64,000 nt of DNA. It comes from Mesobacillus foraminis (GTDB lineage: Bacteria > Bacillota > Bacilli > Bacillales > Cytobacillaceae). Positions 46,232-58,145 of the stretch are shown here, one piece after another (the stretch's first letter is position 1; the number at the start of each line of letters is the position of its first letter). The translations under genes were made by a program, and so were the position numbers. The DNA is taken from the NCBI RefSeq assembly GCF_004340465.1, contig NZ_SLVV01000005.1, forward strand, positions 212,995 through 276,994, read 5' to 3'. A model generated the notes under the pieces. It was not told the DNA's origin and made no database searches. It worked only from the letters and a program-made list of their open reading frames with translations.

Positions 46232-48714
46232 TAACGTTCCACTTCTTCCATGATATATGCTTCAATTACGTCGCCTTCTTTGACATCATTGAAGTTTTTA
46301 ATGGTGATTCCGCACTCATATCCCTGATTCACTTCTTTTGCATCGTCCTTGAAACGTTTCAATGCATCGATTGTACCCTCAAAGATCACGATGCCGTCAC
46401 GAATCAGGCGGATGCCGCTGTCCCTTGTGATTTTTCCTTCAGTGACATAAGAACCGGCAATCGTACCAATCTTGGAAACCTTGAAAGTCTGGCGGACTTC
46501 TGCCTGCCCAATGACTTTCTCCTGATAGACAGGATCAAGCATTCCCTTCATGGCAGATTCGATTTCCTCGATTACCTTGTAGATGATGCGGTGTAAACGG
46601 ATGTCAACTTCCTCCGATTCAGCAGCGCGCTTCGCATTGTTGTCAGGTCGCACATTAAAACCAATAACAATGGCGTTAGAAGCGGCAGCAAGGGTAATAT
46701 CGGATTCGGTGATTGCTCCGACGCCAGTATGGATAATTCTGACGTTAACCCCTTCTACATCCAGTTTATTCAGAGCAGCAGCAAGTGCTTCAGCAGAACC
46801 TTGAACATCAGCTTTAATAATGATGTTTAGGTCTTTCATTTCCCCTTGTTTCATATGTTCAAACAAGTTATCGAGACTTACGCGGGATTTTTCGCTTCTT
46901 TGAGCCTGAACAGCTTGAGTAGAACGGGACTCACCGATTTGACGTGCTGTTTTTTCTTCAGCAAAGACAACGAAGCGGTCCCCTGCCTGCGGAACATCAT
47001 TTAAACCGGTGATTTCAACCGGAGTAGATGGACCTGCTTCTTTCACTCTGCGGCCTACGTCATTTACCATTGCACGGACACGTCCAAACGTATTGCCGAC
47101 AACAATTGGATCTCCTACTCTAAGCGTTCCGTTTTGCACAAGCAGAGTTGCGACGGAACCGCGGCCTTTGTCCAATTGGGCTTCAATAACCGTTCCAACT
47201 GCAGCACGGTCTGCGTTTGCTTTATATTCTTCGACTTCACTTACCAATAAGATCATTTCCAGCAGAGAATCGATTCCTTCCCCTTTAAGCGCTGAAATCG
47301 GTACAAAGATGGTTTCTCCGCCCCAGGCTTCAGGCACTAATCCATGCTCTGTCAACTCCTGCATGACCCGGTCTGGATTCGCTGCTTCCTTATCCATTTT
47401 GTTTACTGCAACAATGATAGGAACATTTGCCGCTTTTGCATGATTGATAGCCTCAACTGTTTGTGGCATAACACCATCATCAGCAGCAACAACTAGGATC
47501 GTAATATCCGTTATTTTTGCTCCGCGTGCACGCATAGTTGTGAAGGCAGCATGCCCAGGTGTATCAAGGAATGTAATTTTCTTTCCATTTTCAACGACTT
47601 GGTAAGCACCGATATGCTGGGTAATTCCGCCTGCTTCTCCGGCAGTCACCTTAGTATGACGGATTGAGTCAAGAAGAGTTGTCTTTCCATGGTCAACGTG
47701 CCCCATGATGGTGACAACAGGCGGACGTTCGGCCTGAGGCTCTTCCTCATCAGCATTGAAATACACTTCCAGATCGGTTGTGTCAACCAGGATTTCCTCC
47801 TCGACTTCCACTCCATAATCTGAACAGATTAATTCAATCGCATCTTTATCGAGATCCTGGTTAATGGTAGCCATGACCCCTAGCATAAATAATTTTTTTA
47901 TGATTTCAGATGGTTCACGGTAAAGCTTTTTAGCTAGTTCCCCAACTGTAAGAGATTCAACGAAAGTGATTTTTTCCGGAAGCTCTCTTTCTTTTTTAAC
48001 AGGCGGCTGAGTAACTTGGGCCTGGTTTTGCCTACCGCGAGTATTGTTCTGCCGCGATTTATTATTGTTATTGTTTCGGTTGTTATTATTGCGGTTATTA
48101 TTGTTGCGGTTATTCCCTGATTGGAAGTTCTTTCCATCGCGGTTACCTTGAGCAGAGTTTCCTCTATTCGAAGAGGATTGACCAGCATTTGCATTCCCCT
48201 GTGGTCTTTGCTGACCTTGACCCTGTGGCCTTTGCTGACCTTGGCCTGGTCTTTGCTGACCTTGACCCTGCGGTCTTTGCTGGCCGCCTTGGCCTGATCT
48301 TTGCTGGCCTTGACCCTGCGGTCTTTGCTGGCCGCCTTGGCCTGATCTTTGCTGGCCTTGACCCTGCGGTCTTTGCTGCCCTTGACCGGATCGTTGCTGG
48401 CCTTGGCCCTGCGGTCTTTGCTGCCCTTGTCCTGATCGTTGCTGGCCTTGGCCCTGCGGTCTCTGCTGCCCTTGACCTGATTGTTGCTGACCCTGTCCTT
48501 GTGGCCTTTGATTTTGTTCCTGCCTTGGTTGCTGTTGCTGCGGTTGTTTGTCGTTTGTTTTATTATAAATGGCGTCTAATCTCCTCACGGTATCAGTTTC
48601 AATCGCAGTCATGTGATTTGAAACCTCTATGTTCATTTCTTTTAATTTTGTAATTACGTCTTTGCTGGACACATTATGTTTTTTTGCATATTCATACACG
48701 CGTGTTTTACTCAT
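46231..48714 (-). CDS. infB: Translation initiation factor IF-2
   Basis: GTPase that brings initiator tRNA to the ribosome. 827 residues, over 100 longer than the B. subtilis protein from memory because residues about 70-188 are tandem Gln/Gly/Arg/Pro repeats, followed by an Asn/Arg-rich stretch (217-234). Conserved parts: IF2-N ([20 protein letters not shown]), a second IF2-N near 266-300, G1 GHVDHGKT at 353-360, DTPGHAAF and NKMDK of the GTPase domain, then domains II-IV. Stop overlaps the ylxP ATG. Confidence 0.97.
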   Translation of the reverse strand: MSKTRVYEYAKKHNVSSKDVITKLKEMNIEVSNHMTAIETDTVRRLDAIYNKTNDKQPQQQQPRQEQNQRPQGQGQQQSGQGQQRPQGQGQQRSGQGQQRPQGQGQQRSGQGQQRPQGQGQQRSGQGGQQRPQGQGQQRSGQGGQQRPQGQGQQRPGQGQQRPQGQGQQRPQGNANAGQSSSNRGNSAQGNRDGKNFQSGNNRNNNNRNNNNRNNNNNKSRQNNTRGRQNQAQVTQPPVKKERELPEKITFVESLTVGELAKKLYREPSEIIKKLFMLGVMATINQDLDKDAIELICSDYGVEVEEEILVDTTDLEVYFNADEEEPQAERPPVVTIMGHVDHGKTTLLDSIRHTKVTAGEAGGITQHIGAYQVVENGKKITFLDTPGHAAFTTMRARGAKITDITILVVAADDGVMPQTVEAINHAKAANVPIIVAVNKMDKEAANPDRVMQELTEHGLVPEAWGGETIFVPISALKGEGIDSLLEMILLVSEVEEYKANADRAAVGTVIEAQLDKGRGSVATLLVQNGTLRVGDPIVVGNTFGRVRAMVNDVGRRVKEAGPSTPVEITGLNDVPQAGDRFVVFAEEKTARQIGESRSTQAVQAQRSEKSRVSLDNLFEHMKQGEMKDLNIIIKADVQGSAEALAAALNKLDVEGVNVRIIHTGVGAITESDITLAAASNAIVIGFNVRPDNNAKRAAESEEVDIRLHRIIYKVIEEIESAMKGMLDPVYQEKVIGQAEVRQTFKVSKIGTIAGSYVTEGKITRDSGIRLIRDGIVIFEGTIDALKRFKDDAKEVNQGYECGITIKNFNDVKEGDVIEAYIMEEVER
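48151..48507 (-). repeat. Tandem 45-48 bp repeats inside infB
   Basis: In-frame minisatellite encoding units such as [15 protein letters not shown] with small variants (extra Gly, Ser to Pro). Copies are very similar at the DNA level, which indicates recent expansion or homogenisation. Confidence 0.9.
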
Positions 48715-48733
48715 ATTTTCACCCCCGCTAGAA

Positions 48734-49033
48734 TTAATCGAGCAACGTCAACAGTTTCTTAGCAAACCCATCATCCAATAGGGCAACGACAACACGTGCA
48801 TCTTTCCCAATTGCCTGGCCGAGCTTGTACCGGTCCTCGACCATTTTAATTGGTACATGATAGGAATTACATTTGTCTGTAATCTTTTTTTTAGTATTGG
48901 CAGATGCATCTTCGGACAATAAAACTAACTTTGCCCTGCCGCCTCTTATTTCTTTAACGGCCAGCTCTTCACCCGAAATGATTTTACGTGCTCGATTGGC
49001 TAAGCCAAGCAATGACATCCACTGATTCACCAT
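48734..49033 (-). CDS. ylxQ: YlxQ, L7Ae-family RNA-binding protein
   Basis: 99-residue L7Ae/L30e-like protein ([40 protein letters not shown]) that binds kink-turn RNA in B. subtilis. Its ATG overlaps the ylxR stop (TGATG). Conserved between nusA and infB in Firmicutes. Confidence 0.93.
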   Translation of the reverse strand: MVNQWMSLLGLANRARKIISGEELAVKEIRGGRAKLVLLSEDASANTKKKITDKCNSYHVPIKMVEDRYKLGQAIGKDARVVVALLDDGFAKKLLTLLD

Positions 49034-49320
49034 CAGATTTGTCGTTTCTCCTTTTCGATAAGGTCAAGAAGCTCATCGTATAAAGTTTCATCTATGTTTG
49101 CTTCCAAATGCTTTGAAAGTATGTTTCTTTTCTTTGCAAGCAGGACCGCTTCCTTATCCTTGGACAGATAGGCACCCCGGCCCGATTTTTTACCGGTAGG
49201 GTCGACAGATACATCTCCCTCTTTTGAACGAACGATGCGGACGAGTTCCTTTTTAGGCCTCATTTCACCGGTTGCGACACATTTACGCATCGGAACTTTT
49301 TTTCGGCTGTTCACGCTCAT
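49033..49320 (-). CDS. rnpM: YlxR/RnpM, DUF448 RNA-binding protein
   Basis: 95 residues with the DUF448 signature [20 protein letters not shown] and GRGAYLSKD. The family was recently described as a modulator of RNase P activity (RnpM) and also binds nucleic acid. Start ATG 49320, 8 bases after AAGGGG; a GTG 9 bases upstream is less well placed. Lies 12 bases after the nusA stop. Confidence 0.92.
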   Translation of the reverse strand: MSVNSRKKVPMRKCVATGEMRPKKELVRIVRSKEGDVSVDPTGKKSGRGAYLSKDKEAVLLAKKRNILSKHLEANIDETLYDELLDLIEKEKRQI

Positions 49321-49332
49321 CCACCTCACCCC

Positions 49333-50448
49333 TTAATCCTGTTCTTCGTCAGTAAATTCTTCTTCGAAATCGCCTAATAGCCGATCGTCGGCTTCACGCG
49401 GGAAAATGCCCGCTTCACGTGCATCGGTTTCAGACTTGATGTCAATCTTCCATCCTGTCAATTTCGCTGCCAGCCTTGCATTCTGGCCTCTCTTTCCGAT
49501 TGCCAGGGAAAGCTGATAATCCGGAACGATGACAGTCGTTGCCTTCTCTTCTTCATTGACAATGACGTCAAGGACCTTTGAAGGGCTTAATGCATTGGCA
49601 ACAAAGACGACAGGGTCCTCAGACCACTTGACAATATCGATCTTTTCGCCTTTCAGTTCGTTTACCACTGCCTGCACGCGATTCCCTTTAGGACCAACAC
49701 ATGAACCAACCGGATCGACCTCTGCATTATCTGAATGGACAGAAATCTTTGAGCGGTCGCCAGCTTCACGTGCCACTGATTTAATTTCAACTGTTCCATC
49801 ATAAATTTCGGGTACCTCAATCTCAAACAGTCTTTTCAGAAGGCCAGGGTGAGTCCGGGAAACAAAAATCTGCGGACCCTTTGTTGTCTTTTCCACTTTG
49901 GTAATAAAGACCTTGATCCGGTCATGCGGCTTATAGCGCTCGTTTGGCATTTGTTCATTGGCAGGAAGGATGGCTTCAATTTTTCCCAGGCTGACATAAA
50001 TAAACTTTGCATCGAGCCGCTGAACGATCCCGGTCATGATATCTTCTTCGCGATCGATGAATTCAGAATAAATAATTCCTCTTTCAGCTTCGCGGACACG
50101 CTGAGTTACAACCTGTTTCGCCGTCTGTGCAGCAATCCGCCCAAAATCCTTAGGGGTTACTTCGAGCTCAACGACATCCTCAACTGTATAGTTTGGATTG
50201 ATTCGCTGTGCTTCCTCAAGGGATATTTCAAGACGAGGGTCAAATACCTCTTCAACCACTTCTTTTCTTGCAAATACACGCATCGACCCATTTGCAAGGT
50301 TCAAATCAATGCGCACGTTCTGTGCCTGATTGAAATTACGCCGGTATGCCGAGACCAATGCAGCTTCGATTGCATCAATCAATACATCCCTGGATATGCC
50401 CTTGTCTCTTTCAAGCACTGTCAGAGCATCCAACAATTCACTGCTCAT
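49333..50448 (-). CDS. nusA: Transcription termination/antitermination factor NusA
   Basis: 371 residues, the usual length for Bacillus, which lacks the C-terminal acidic repeats of E. coli NusA. N-terminal RNA polymerase-binding domain, S1 domain (MTGIVQRLDAKFIYVSLGK) and two KH domains (GSCVGPKGNRVQAVVNELKG; LSLAIGKRGQNARLAAKLTG). Second gene of the operon, after rimP. Confidence 0.97.
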   Translation of the reverse strand: MSSELLDALTVLERDKGISRDVLIDAIEAALVSAYRRNFNQAQNVRIDLNLANGSMRVFARKEVVEEVFDPRLEISLEEAQRINPNYTVEDVVELEVTPKDFGRIAAQTAKQVVTQRVREAERGIIYSEFIDREEDIMTGIVQRLDAKFIYVSLGKIEAILPANEQMPNERYKPHDRIKVFITKVEKTTKGPQIFVSRTHPGLLKRLFEIEVPEIYDGTVEIKSVAREAGDRSKISVHSDNAEVDPVGSCVGPKGNRVQAVVNELKGEKIDIVKWSEDPVVFVANALSPSKVLDVIVNEEEKATTVIVPDYQLSLAIGKRGQNARLAAKLTGWKIDIKSETDAREAGIFPREADDRLLGDFEEEFTDEEQD

Positions 50449-50515
50449 GAGATAAAAATCCCCCTTTTAATTTCCTTCAAAGTTATGGTTTATAAGGCTG
50501 TTTAGATAGGTTTAT

Positions 50516-50986
50516 TTACGAAAAAGTAACCGCAAGCCGGGCGCTGGCAATTTTATCAAAAGGAATGACGACTGCTTTTGTGCGAGTCTTAATTTTTACT
50601 TCAACAGTAACTGTTTCACCATCATAAGCGGTTAAAACCCCTTCAAAAGCTTTTTCGCCATCAATAGCTTCATATGTTTTGATAAAAACATTTTTTCCAA
50701 TTGCCTTTTGGTAATCCTTTTCTTTCTTTAGTGGCCGTTCGGCTCCCGGAGAAGATACTTCAAGGAAATAGTTATGAGGAATTGGATCCATTGCATCAAG
50801 TTTTTCACTCAAACGTTCGCTGACAATCCCGCATTCTTCGATATCAACACCATTGTCTTTATCAACATAAACACGGAGGAACCAGTTCTTTCCTTCTTTC
50901 ACATACTCTACGTCCACTAACTCCAAACCAATCTCCGTTACAATTGGAGTCACCAGTTCTTCCACAACTTCTATCACTTTGCTCAT
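50516..50986 (-). CDS. rimP: Ribosome maturation factor RimP
   Basis: 156-residue 30S assembly factor with the conserved core [20 protein letters not shown] and [24 protein letters not shown] motif ([20 protein letters not shown]). AAAGGAGGG lies before the ATG. First gene of the rimP-nusA-ylxR-ylxQ-infB cluster; a good sigma-A promoter lies about 140 bases upstream. Confidence 0.96.
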   Translation of the reverse strand: MSKVIEVVEELVTPIVTEIGLELVDVEYVKEGKNWFLRVYVDKDNGVDIEECGIVSERLSEKLDAMDPIPHNYFLEVSSPGAERPLKKEKDYQKAIGKNVFIKTYEAIDGEKAFEGVLTAYDGETVTVEVKIKTRTKAVVIPFDKIASARLAVTFS

Positions 50987-51065
50987 TCTATCCCTCCTTT
51001 TGGAATGGGCTTTACTACGGTTTTTAGGTTTTTAAATACATCCCGAAAAGGGCATAACAACACGA

Positions 51066-51087
51066 AAGAGTGGGTTTCCCCACTCTT
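51066..51087 (-). promoter_or_regulatory. GAAA-capped hairpin in the rimP-nusA leader
   Basis: Perfect 9-bp stem AAGAGTGGG/CCCACTCTT closed by a GAAA tetraloop on the minus-strand RNA, about 30 bases downstream of the predicted transcription start. Not followed by a T-run, so it is not an ordinary terminator. A second small hairpin CCC-TTTT-CGGG follows. Confidence 0.65.
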
Positions 51088-51120
51088 GTCTGCCGAGTTA
51101 TCCTTAGTATTTCCAATAAA

Positions 51121-51149
51121 AATATAACATATCCGGGATTTTAATGCAA
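51121..51149 (-). promoter_or_regulatory. Sigma-A promoter of the rimP-nusA-infB operon
   Basis: Minus strand TTGCAT, 17-base spacer, TATATT with an extended TGn before the -10. It gives a leader of about 125 bases to rimP. Confidence 0.7.
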
Positions 51150-51384
51150 ATATAGGAAAGCAGAGGGTCTTTAAAAAACATCCAGCTAAACAACCGCCAA
51201 GCCTTGTGTGAGCGTAGAGGCAATGCTCAGTATGCAATTCCAGCAAAAGGTATTTCCAGGCAGGAAGGTGAGCTTTGTCTTCTGAAGACGTAAATCAATC
51301 TTGTTTTCACCCAGTACCAGACCCAACGGTACCATACTGCATCGGACTGCCTGTACTTAGGAGAGGTTCACCAGCAAGACACAG
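51150..51384. other. Non-coding stretch upstream of the rimP promoter
   Basis: No gene, terminator or repeat recognised. A frame at 50983-51246 overlaps the promoter and leader and has no family resemblance. Confidence 0.4.
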
Positions 51385-51489
51385 GTTTTTCAATAAACGG
51401 GAATGATCGATTCATAAACTAAAACAATCGATTCATAAATCAACAAAAACTATCCATAAATTCTTTTCATCGATGCATAAAAGAATAAC
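51385..51489. repeat. Tandem array with exact 21-bp period
   Basis: Units start at 51406, 51427, 51448 and 51469, each with a conserved 13-base head (consensus ATCGATTCATAAA) and a variable A/T-rich 8-base rest; a degenerate fifth unit at 51385 keeps AATAAA in register. Units 1 and 2 share the head exactly. Confidence 0.85.
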
Positions 51490-51732
51490 ATGAAATCAAA
51501 GCGCAATGTAACCGTCCCATTATCCTCTTTTACACGCAATTGACTCTATTTTTGAAGCACTTTTTAAGAAAAGAAATACAACCGCAATTTTATCTAGTGA
51601 AAAACCACCAGAATTGCAAGAATACAGGAATTTTCCGGTAAATATCACGTTGTGCCGCTGCCTCGTCTCCGTCTATGTTAATCCCGAAGGCCGAAATAAA
51701 GTAATATACAATACTTTTACGTAAACATACAT
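51490..51732. other. Non-coding stretch between the 21-bp array and polC terminator
   Basis: No supportable gene or regulatory element recognised; a frame overlapping the end of polC is a shadow. Confidence 0.4.
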
Positions 51733-51764
51733 AAAAAATAGAGACTGGAAATGACTCCAGTCTC
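51733..51764 (-). terminator. Terminator of polC
   Basis: Perfect 9-bp stem GAGACTGGA/TCCAGTCTC (51741-51749 with 51756-51764) followed by TATTTTTT on the minus strand, 12 bases after the polC stop. Confidence 0.9.
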
Positions 51765-51776
51765 AAGGACAAGACC

Positions 51777-54700
51777 CTAGAATAATGAAAGCTGGTTCTG
51801 GTCCGGCAAAGCCTCCAGACAGCCGTGATTATCCAGGAACTCAATGATTGTTTTTGAAACTTTCCCTCGCTGCTGGAGATCTTCTTTTGACAGAAACTCT
51901 CCTTTTTCACGAGCCTTAACAATGTTTATCGCAGCATTTGTTCCTAAACCGGGAATGGAATTGAATGGAGGAATCAGCGTATCTCCATCAATGATAAAAT
52001 CAGTTGCACTGGACTGATAAAGGTCAACCTTTTTGAAAGAATATCCTCGTTCGCACATTTCGAGTGCAAGTTCCAGGACAGTCAGAAGGTTCTTTTCCTT
52101 TGTTGATGCATCGAGCCCTTTGCCATTGATTTCATCTACACGTGCCTTTATGCTCTGGCTCCCGCGAACCATGGCTTCTACATCGAAATCTTCCGCCCGG
52201 ACAGTAAAGTAGGCTGCATAATATAAAAGCGGATGATGTACTTTGAAATAAGCGATCCTGACAGCCATTAATACATATGCAGCTGCGTGCGCCTTAGGGA
52301 ACATGTATTTTATCTTTTTACATGAATCAATGTACCATTCCGGGACGCTGTTCTTTCTCATTTCTTCTTCCATTTCGTCAGAAAGCCCTTTTCCTTTACG
52401 GACAGATTCCATGATTTTGAAAGCGAAAGAAGGTTCGAGTCCCTGATAGATCAAATACACCATGATATCATCCCGGCAGCCGATTACTTCACTCAGTGAG
52501 CAGATATTGTTATGAATGAGCTCTTGTGCATTCCCCAGCCATACGTCCGTTCCGTGAGAAAGACCTGAGATCTGGACTAGTTCTGAGAAAGTCGTTGGCT
52601 TTGTATCCTCAAGCATCTGGCGTACAAATCTAGTCCCGAATTCAGGGATTCCAAGTGAGCCGGTTTTACTCATGATTTGCTGTTCAGTTACTCCGATGGA
52701 TTCCGTACTGGAAAAGATTTTCATAACTTCCGGATCATCCGTAGGAATGGTCTTTGGATCAATTCCGCTTAAATCTTGAAGCATCCTGATAACCGTCGGA
52801 TCATCGTGCCCAAGAATATCGAGCTTTAGAAGGTTATCGTGGATCGAGTGGAAGTCAAAATGCGTTGTCTTCCATTCTGATGTATTGGCGTCAGCAGGAA
52901 ACTGGATCGGCGAAAAATCATAGATGTCCATATAATCTGGTACAACAATGATACCGCCAGGGTGCTGACCGGTTGTCCTTTTAACCCCTGTACAGCCAGC
53001 TACAAGGCGGTCTGTCTCCGCCCCGCGCATGTGGAGATTATTATCCTGCTGATAGGCCTTAACATAGCCATAGGCTGTCTTTTCGGCAACGGTTCCTATT
53101 GTTCCTGCGCGATATACATTATCCTCACCGAATAGAACTTTCGTGTAGTTATGTGCCCTTGGCTGATACTCGCCGGAAAAATTCAAATCGATATCTGGAA
53201 CCTTGTCTCCTTTAAAGCCAAGGAAGGTTTCGAACGGGATATCGTGACCGTCCTTTTTATATCTGGAGCCACAATTTGGACAGTCCTTATCAGGAAGGTC
53301 GAATCCGGAGCCGACCGAACCATCATTGAAGAACTCTGAATGTTTGCAGGACGGGCAGACATAATGGGGCGGCAGCGGATTAACCTCTGTTATTTCCGTC
53401 ATCGTCGCTACTAAGGAAGAACCGACGGATCCCCGTGAACCTACCAGATAACCATCATCAAGCGATTTTTTAACCAGCTTGTGGGAAATCAGGTAAATAA
53501 CCGCAAACCCATGGCCGATGATGCTCTTTAATTCTTTTTCAAGCCTTGCTTCCACGATTTCCGGCAGCTCTTCACCATAGATGCTTCTCGCCATCGCGTA
53601 GCTCATATTGCGCATTTCTTCATCTGCCCCCTCGATTTTAGGGGTGTAGAGATCATCTTTAATCGGCTTGATCACGTCAATCATATCGGCAATTTTGTTA
53701 GTGTTCTCCACCACAATTTCCTTTGCCTTTTCTTTCCCCAGGAAGGAGAAAGCTTCAAGCATTTCATTCGTGGTCCTGAAATGGACATCGGGAAGGCGGT
53801 GGCGATTCAGCGGATTGGCGCCGCCCTGGGAGTTGACAAGAATTTTGCGATAGATTTTATCATTCTCGTTCAGGTAGTGAACATTTCCTGTAGCCACTAC
53901 AGGCAGATCAAGCTTTTCTCCAAGTTTGACAATATTGGTAATGATATGTTCAAGTGACCTTTCATCCCGGACCAGCTCCAGCTCAATTAAATGGGCGTAT
54001 ACTTGCTTAGGCATGACTTCAAGGTAATCGTAGAACGAAGCTGCTTCTTCGGCCTCTTCCATCGACTTTTGCATCATCGTTTCAAAAACCTCGCCCTTGT
54101 CACAGCCGGAACCGATTAAAAGTCCTTCACGATGTTTTTCCAGGATGGATCTTGGAATTCGGGGAACCCTGTAGAAATAATCGATATGGGAAATGGAAAC
54201 AAGCTTGAAAAGGTTCTTCAGCCCCGTTTCATTCTGTGCCAATATTGTACAATGGTGCGGCCTTGCCCGCTGGTAGGCCTTCCCCTGCCCCATATAATCG
54301 TTCATTTGGTCATGGTATTCAATTCCCTTTTCTCCGGCTTCCTTGAGCATTTTCACTAGAATGAATCCTGTTGCTTCTGCGTCATAAATGGCGCGGTGAT
54401 GCTGCGTAAGTTCGACATCCAGCTTTTTGGCCAGGTTATTAAGACGGTGGTTTTTCATTTCCGGGAACAGGAATCGAGCTAATTCAAGGGTATCGATTAC
54501 TGGGTTGGGCGATTTACCTAAGCCGATTTTTTTATAGCCGGTATTTAAAAAGCCCATGTCAAAGGCAGCATTATGTGCGACCAGGATCGCATCGCCCGTC
54601 CACTCATAAAAGCGCCTTAAAACATCATCCACTTCTGGAGCATCTGCAACCATATCATCCGTAATTCCTGTTAACTCGATGATCGTTGCTGACAGCCGAT

Positions 54701-56105
54701 GGTGAGGATTTGCAAACGATTCAAACCGGTCAATAATTTCGCCGCCGCGTATTTTTACTGCCGCAAGTTCAATGATGGTATCATAGACAGCCGATAATCC
54801 AGTTGTCTCAACATCAAATACTACAAACGTGTCATCAGCAAGCAGGCGATGGGCAGAGTTATAAGCAATTGGTACTCCATCATCTACGAGGTTGGCTTCA
54901 ACACCATATAAAATTTTTATATCGTTTTTCTTCCCGGCGCCAAATGCCTCCGGAAACGATTGAGCAACAGCATGGTCCGTTATCGCGACTGCCGGATGCC
55001 CCCATTTTTTCGCCTGGGAAACAAGGTCGCTTACACTTGAGACAGCATCCATTTGGCTCATTGGTGAATGGAGGTGCAATTCTACCCGCTTCTGGCCTTC
55101 TGGTGCTGTATCCTGGCGAAGCTTTGGTTTTATCTCGTTCACATCATTCCCGATCATGACCAGGTCCCGTACAAAGGTGTCGTTCTGGATGCTGCCTCGG
55201 ACCTTCAACCACATGCCTTTCTTGACACGCTGGAAAATCGCTGCATCTTCCTTATCCCGGGAAAACATCTTGACCATGATGGAACTTGTGTAATCCGTTA
55301 TTTTAAAGGTTAATAGAGTCCTTCCGCTGCGCAGCTCTTTCGTTTCTGCAAAGAATACATAGCCTTCAACCATAACTCTGCGCTCTTCATCAACGATTTC
55401 TTCAAGCCGGCGGTAGTCTGCATCGTCTTTGATAGTAAGACCAATCGTAACAGGGCCTTCCGCCGCACCAGCGTCTCCCTGGTCCTTCTCTGCCTCTTTC
55501 TTCTGCATTTCGACCATTGCCATTAAAGCCCGTTCCTGGTCTTCCTTTTCCTTCGCTTTTATAAAATCCTGATACTCGGTTGAAGCTGCATCACTGGCAG
55601 CAGTTTCAGTATCTATAGCCAGTGCCGGAAAACCAAACGACTGAAAAATATCAGAAATCAGGCTGGCATATTTTCTTTTAATCGCCAGGCCTTCGGTATC
55701 ATTCCGTACATTTAAGATGAGCTTTGTGCCCTGCACCCTTGGGAGCTGTTCATTCAATAGCTTCAGTAATGGCGGAGAAATCCCGTCGATTTCCTGTACG
55801 CAGTTTTTCCAATAATCATGAATATCCTGTTCGCTGAAACTTTGTTCAACGACATGAATGCTGTAAGTGACAGAAGCAATATGTGAAAAGGTTCTTTCTA
55901 TCTGGGTTTTAAACCTGCTGAAAACACTGCAGGGAATAATCCGCTCGAATTGAAAGAAAAAGTGCCACTTCTTGGATTTCTTTTCTATGATTACCCTGTC
56001 GATCAAAGCATTGTAAAAATGCTGTACGATCGCATCTTCTGTCAGCTGCAGCTGCTGCAGAAGCACTTGGAAACTTTCTTTCTTTTTAGAGGAAAGATCG
56101 CTCAT
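51777..56105 (-). CDS. polC: DNA polymerase III PolC (Gram-positive replicative polymerase)
   Basis: 1442 residues. In order: N-terminal domains, an OB fold (about 220-330), a PHP domain split around the exonuclease ([20 protein letters not shown]), the DEDDh proofreading exonuclease ([20 protein letters not shown]), a zinc-finger region ([10 protein letters not shown] with DCPNCGSRY), the polymerase palm ([16 protein letters not shown]) and a C-terminal OB/tau-binding region. The start at 56105 has AGGAGG 6 bases upstream; a frame to 56162 adds 19 residues without a site. Own terminator. Confidence 0.98.
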   Translation of the reverse strand: MSDLSSKKKESFQVLLQQLQLTEDAIVQHFYNALIDRVIIEKKSKKWHFFFQFERIIPCSVFSRFKTQIERTFSHIASVTYSIHVVEQSFSEQDIHDYWKNCVQEIDGISPPLLKLLNEQLPRVQGTKLILNVRNDTEGLAIKRKYASLISDIFQSFGFPALAIDTETAASDAASTEYQDFIKAKEKEDQERALMAMVEMQKKEAEKDQGDAGAAEGPVTIGLTIKDDADYRRLEEIVDEERRVMVEGYVFFAETKELRSGRTLLTFKITDYTSSIMVKMFSRDKEDAAIFQRVKKGMWLKVRGSIQNDTFVRDLVMIGNDVNEIKPKLRQDTAPEGQKRVELHLHSPMSQMDAVSSVSDLVSQAKKWGHPAVAITDHAVAQSFPEAFGAGKKNDIKILYGVEANLVDDGVPIAYNSAHRLLADDTFVVFDVETTGLSAVYDTIIELAAVKIRGGEIIDRFESFANPHHRLSATIIELTGITDDMVADAPEVDDVLRRFYEWTGDAILVAHNAAFDMGFLNTGYKKIGLGKSPNPVIDTLELARFLFPEMKNHRLNNLAKKLDVELTQHHRAIYDAEATGFILVKMLKEAGEKGIEYHDQMNDYMGQGKAYQRARPHHCTILAQNETGLKNLFKLVSISHIDYFYRVPRIPRSILEKHREGLLIGSGCDKGEVFETMMQKSMEEAEEAASFYDYLEVMPKQVYAHLIELELVRDERSLEHIITNIVKLGEKLDLPVVATGNVHYLNENDKIYRKILVNSQGGANPLNRHRLPDVHFRTTNEMLEAFSFLGKEKAKEIVVENTNKIADMIDVIKPIKDDLYTPKIEGADEEMRNMSYAMARSIYGEELPEIVEARLEKELKSIIGHGFAVIYLISHKLVKKSLDDGYLVGSRGSVGSSLVATMTEITEVNPLPPHYVCPSCKHSEFFNDGSVGSGFDLPDKDCPNCGSRYKKDGHDIPFETFLGFKGDKVPDIDLNFSGEYQPRAHNYTKVLFGEDNVYRAGTIGTVAEKTAYGYVKAYQQDNNLHMRGAETDRLVAGCTGVKRTTGQHPGGIIVVPDYMDIYDFSPIQFPADANTSEWKTTHFDFHSIHDNLLKLDILGHDDPTVIRMLQDLSGIDPKTIPTDDPEVMKIFSSTESIGVTEQQIMSKTGSLGIPEFGTRFVRQMLEDTKPTTFSELVQISGLSHGTDVWLGNAQELIHNNICSLSEVIGCRDDIMVYLIYQGLEPSFAFKIMESVRKGKGLSDEMEEEMRKNSVPEWYIDSCKKIKYMFPKAHAAAYVLMAVRIAYFKVHHPLLYYAAYFTVRAEDFDVEAMVRGSQSIKARVDEINGKGLDASTKEKNLLTVLELALEMCERGYSFKKVDLYQSSATDFIIDGDTLIPPFNSIPGLGTNAAINIVKAREKGEFLSKEDLQQRGKVSKTIIEFLDNHGCLEALPDQNQLSLF

Positions 56106-56273
56106 TTTTTCCCTCCTATCTATTTTTACTATCCAACTTTGATAGAAAGTTCTTTTTAGCAAAGGTAATTATAACACAAAAACTATGACTGATAATTCGC
56201 AAGGTATGAGAAAAATGAGGAAATGATTAGTAGTTTGCTCGAGTTAAAGTGACATATGTCTATGAGTTAGTTC

Positions 56274-56302
56274 AAAAAAAGATCCCTTCTTCCGAAGAGA
56301 TC
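56274..56302 (-). terminator. Terminator of proS
   Basis: 9-bp stem (56281-56289 with 56294-56302, one G-U pair) with a GGAA loop and seven T residues on the minus strand, just after the proS stop. Confidence 0.88.
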
Positions 56303-56312
56303 CCATAATATG

Positions 56313-58016
56313 TTAAAGTGTCTTTAAACTATTTTCAATTGCTTCTTGAAGCTGGTCGATATGGATTTCCTGCATATCTCCTGTTTTCCTTACCTTTACC
56401 TCCACGATTCCCTCGCTGGCCTTTTTGCCGACTGTTATACGGATTGGCATACCGATAAGATCTGAATCTGCAAACTTGACCCCTGGACGTTCCTGACGGT
56501 CATCAAAAAGAACATCATACCCGGCAGCTCTGAACTTTCCATATAAATCACCTGCAAGCTGCGCTTGTGCTTCGTCCTTCATGTTTATGGCAATTAGGTG
56601 CATCTGGAACGGTGCAATGGCAGCAGGCCATACAAGCCCTTTTTCATCATTGAACTGTTCCGCTACGGCGGCCATCGTCCTTGAAACACCAATTCCGTAG
56701 CAGCCCATGATCATTGGCTGAGACCTTCCATTTTCATCAAGGTAGGATGCGTTCATCGCTTCACTGTACCTTGTCCCAAGTTTAAACACATGGCCGACTT
56801 CAATTCCTTTTGCAAACAGGATATTGCCCTGTCCATCAGGAGATGGGTCACCTTCCTGGATAAAACGAAGGTCCGCATAATGACTGACTTTAAAATCCCT
56901 CTCAGGGTTTACGTTAATATAATGGAAGTTTTCTTCGTTGGCACCGCAAACACCGTTTACGATGGCAGCCACTGCATGGTCTGCTACAATCTCGACCTGG
57001 CTGACATCAATTGGTCCCAGTGAACCGACTGGACAGCCGAGAACTTTTCTCGTTTCTTCCGCATCTGCAAGCTCACAATTGGCTGCTTCGAGGAGATTTT
57101 TCAGCTTGATGTCGTTTACCTCATGGTCTCCGCGCACTAACGCAAGGACATAACGATCATCTGCTTTAAATAATAGTGACTTAATGCAGTCTTTCGCTTC
57201 CACCTTCAAAAATTCTGTAACTTCTTCAATCGACTTTTTATTTTCTGTCCGGACCTTCTCCAGCTCTTTGGCTTCCTCTGCCTTTTTCGTATACTCCATA
57301 GAAACAGGTGCCATTTCAATGTTGGCAGCATAACCGGACGTATCTGAATAAGCGATGGTATCCTCGCCAACATCGGAAAGGACCATGAATTCATGGGTAT
57401 CCTTTCCGCCCATGGCTCCCGAATCCGCTATGACAGCACGGAAATCCAGGCCGCAGCGCGCAAAGATGTTGGAATAGGCAGTAAAGATCCTGTCATAAAC
57501 CTCATCGAGACTTTCCTGGGAGGAATGAAATGAATAGGCATCCTTCATAATAAACTCACGTCCGCGAAGCAGGCCAAAACGCGGGCGTTTTTCGTCACGG
57601 AATTTCGCCTGAATCTGATAAAGAGTCAACGGCAGCCTCTTATAGGATTTCACTTCATCGCGCACAAGGCTGGTGATTACTTCTTCATGAGTAGCCCCAA
57701 GCGCGAATTCCCGGTCATGCCTGTCTTTTAATCTCATCAGTTCAGGACCGTAAGTGTACCATCTTCCCGATTCCTGCCACAATTCTGCCTGCTGGAGAGC
57801 CGGCATTAACAATTCCACTGCCCCCGCATTATCCATTTCCTCGCGGATAATTGTTTCCACTTTTTGAAGAGCCTTTCTGGCAAGCGGAAGATAGGAGTAT
57901 ACCCCGGACGCATTTTGGCGGATAAATCCTGCTCTTAAGAGCAGTTGATGGCTTTTAATATCGGCATCTGCTGGAACTTCTCTAAGTGTAGGGATTAGGG
58001 TCATACTTTGCTTCAT
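56313..58016 (-). CDS. proS: Prolyl-tRNA synthetase (bacterial type)
   Basis: Class II synthetase of 567 residues with the editing (INS) domain between motifs 2 and 3, the bacterial-type arrangement. Visible: [40 protein letters not shown] (motif 2), [13 protein letters not shown] (motif 3) and a C-terminal anticodon-binding domain. Start ATG 58016, 10 bases after GAGGAG; an ATG six codons upstream is part of that site region. No T-box leader is visible. Confidence 0.97.
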   Translation of the reverse strand: MKQSMTLIPTLREVPADADIKSHQLLLRAGFIRQNASGVYSYLPLARKALQKVETIIREEMDNAGAVELLMPALQQAELWQESGRWYTYGPELMRLKDRHDREFALGATHEEVITSLVRDEVKSYKRLPLTLYQIQAKFRDEKRPRFGLLRGREFIMKDAYSFHSSQESLDEVYDRIFTAYSNIFARCGLDFRAVIADSGAMGGKDTHEFMVLSDVGEDTIAYSDTSGYAANIEMAPVSMEYTKKAEEAKELEKVRTENKKSIEEVTEFLKVEAKDCIKSLLFKADDRYVLALVRGDHEVNDIKLKNLLEAANCELADAEETRKVLGCPVGSLGPIDVSQVEIVADHAVAAIVNGVCGANEENFHYINVNPERDFKVSHYADLRFIQEGDPSPDGQGNILFAKGIEVGHVFKLGTRYSEAMNASYLDENGRSQPMIMGCYGIGVSRTMAAVAEQFNDEKGLVWPAAIAPFQMHLIAINMKDEAQAQLAGDLYGKFRAAGYDVLFDDRQERPGVKFADSDLIGMPIRITVGKKASEGIVEVKVRKTGDMQEIHIDQLQEAIENSLKTL

Positions 58017-58145
58017 GTAATTATTACTCCTCATCTAATTCGTATGATAGAATACTATGCTTACTTAAATACCCAGGACAAACCACCCCATAGGACAACG
58101 TGCCCTGATACTGGGATGGAATTTTAACCGTAATATGCCTGAGGT

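Noticed and set aside
48151..48507. infB repeats considered as CRISPR or an insertion
   Set aside because: They are in frame and encode a low-complexity protein segment of IF2.
50983..51246. 87-codon frame upstream of rimP
   Set aside because: It spans the sigma-A promoter and the hairpin leader of the rimP operon and has no recognisable family or ribosome binding site.
51385..51489. 21-bp array considered as CRISPR
   Set aside because: Units are too short, contiguous without unique spacers of 30-40 bases, and no cas genes are present.
58017..58145. T-box leader upstream of proS
   Set aside because: The gap is only about 130 bases, with no T-box consensus or terminator/antiterminator pair.
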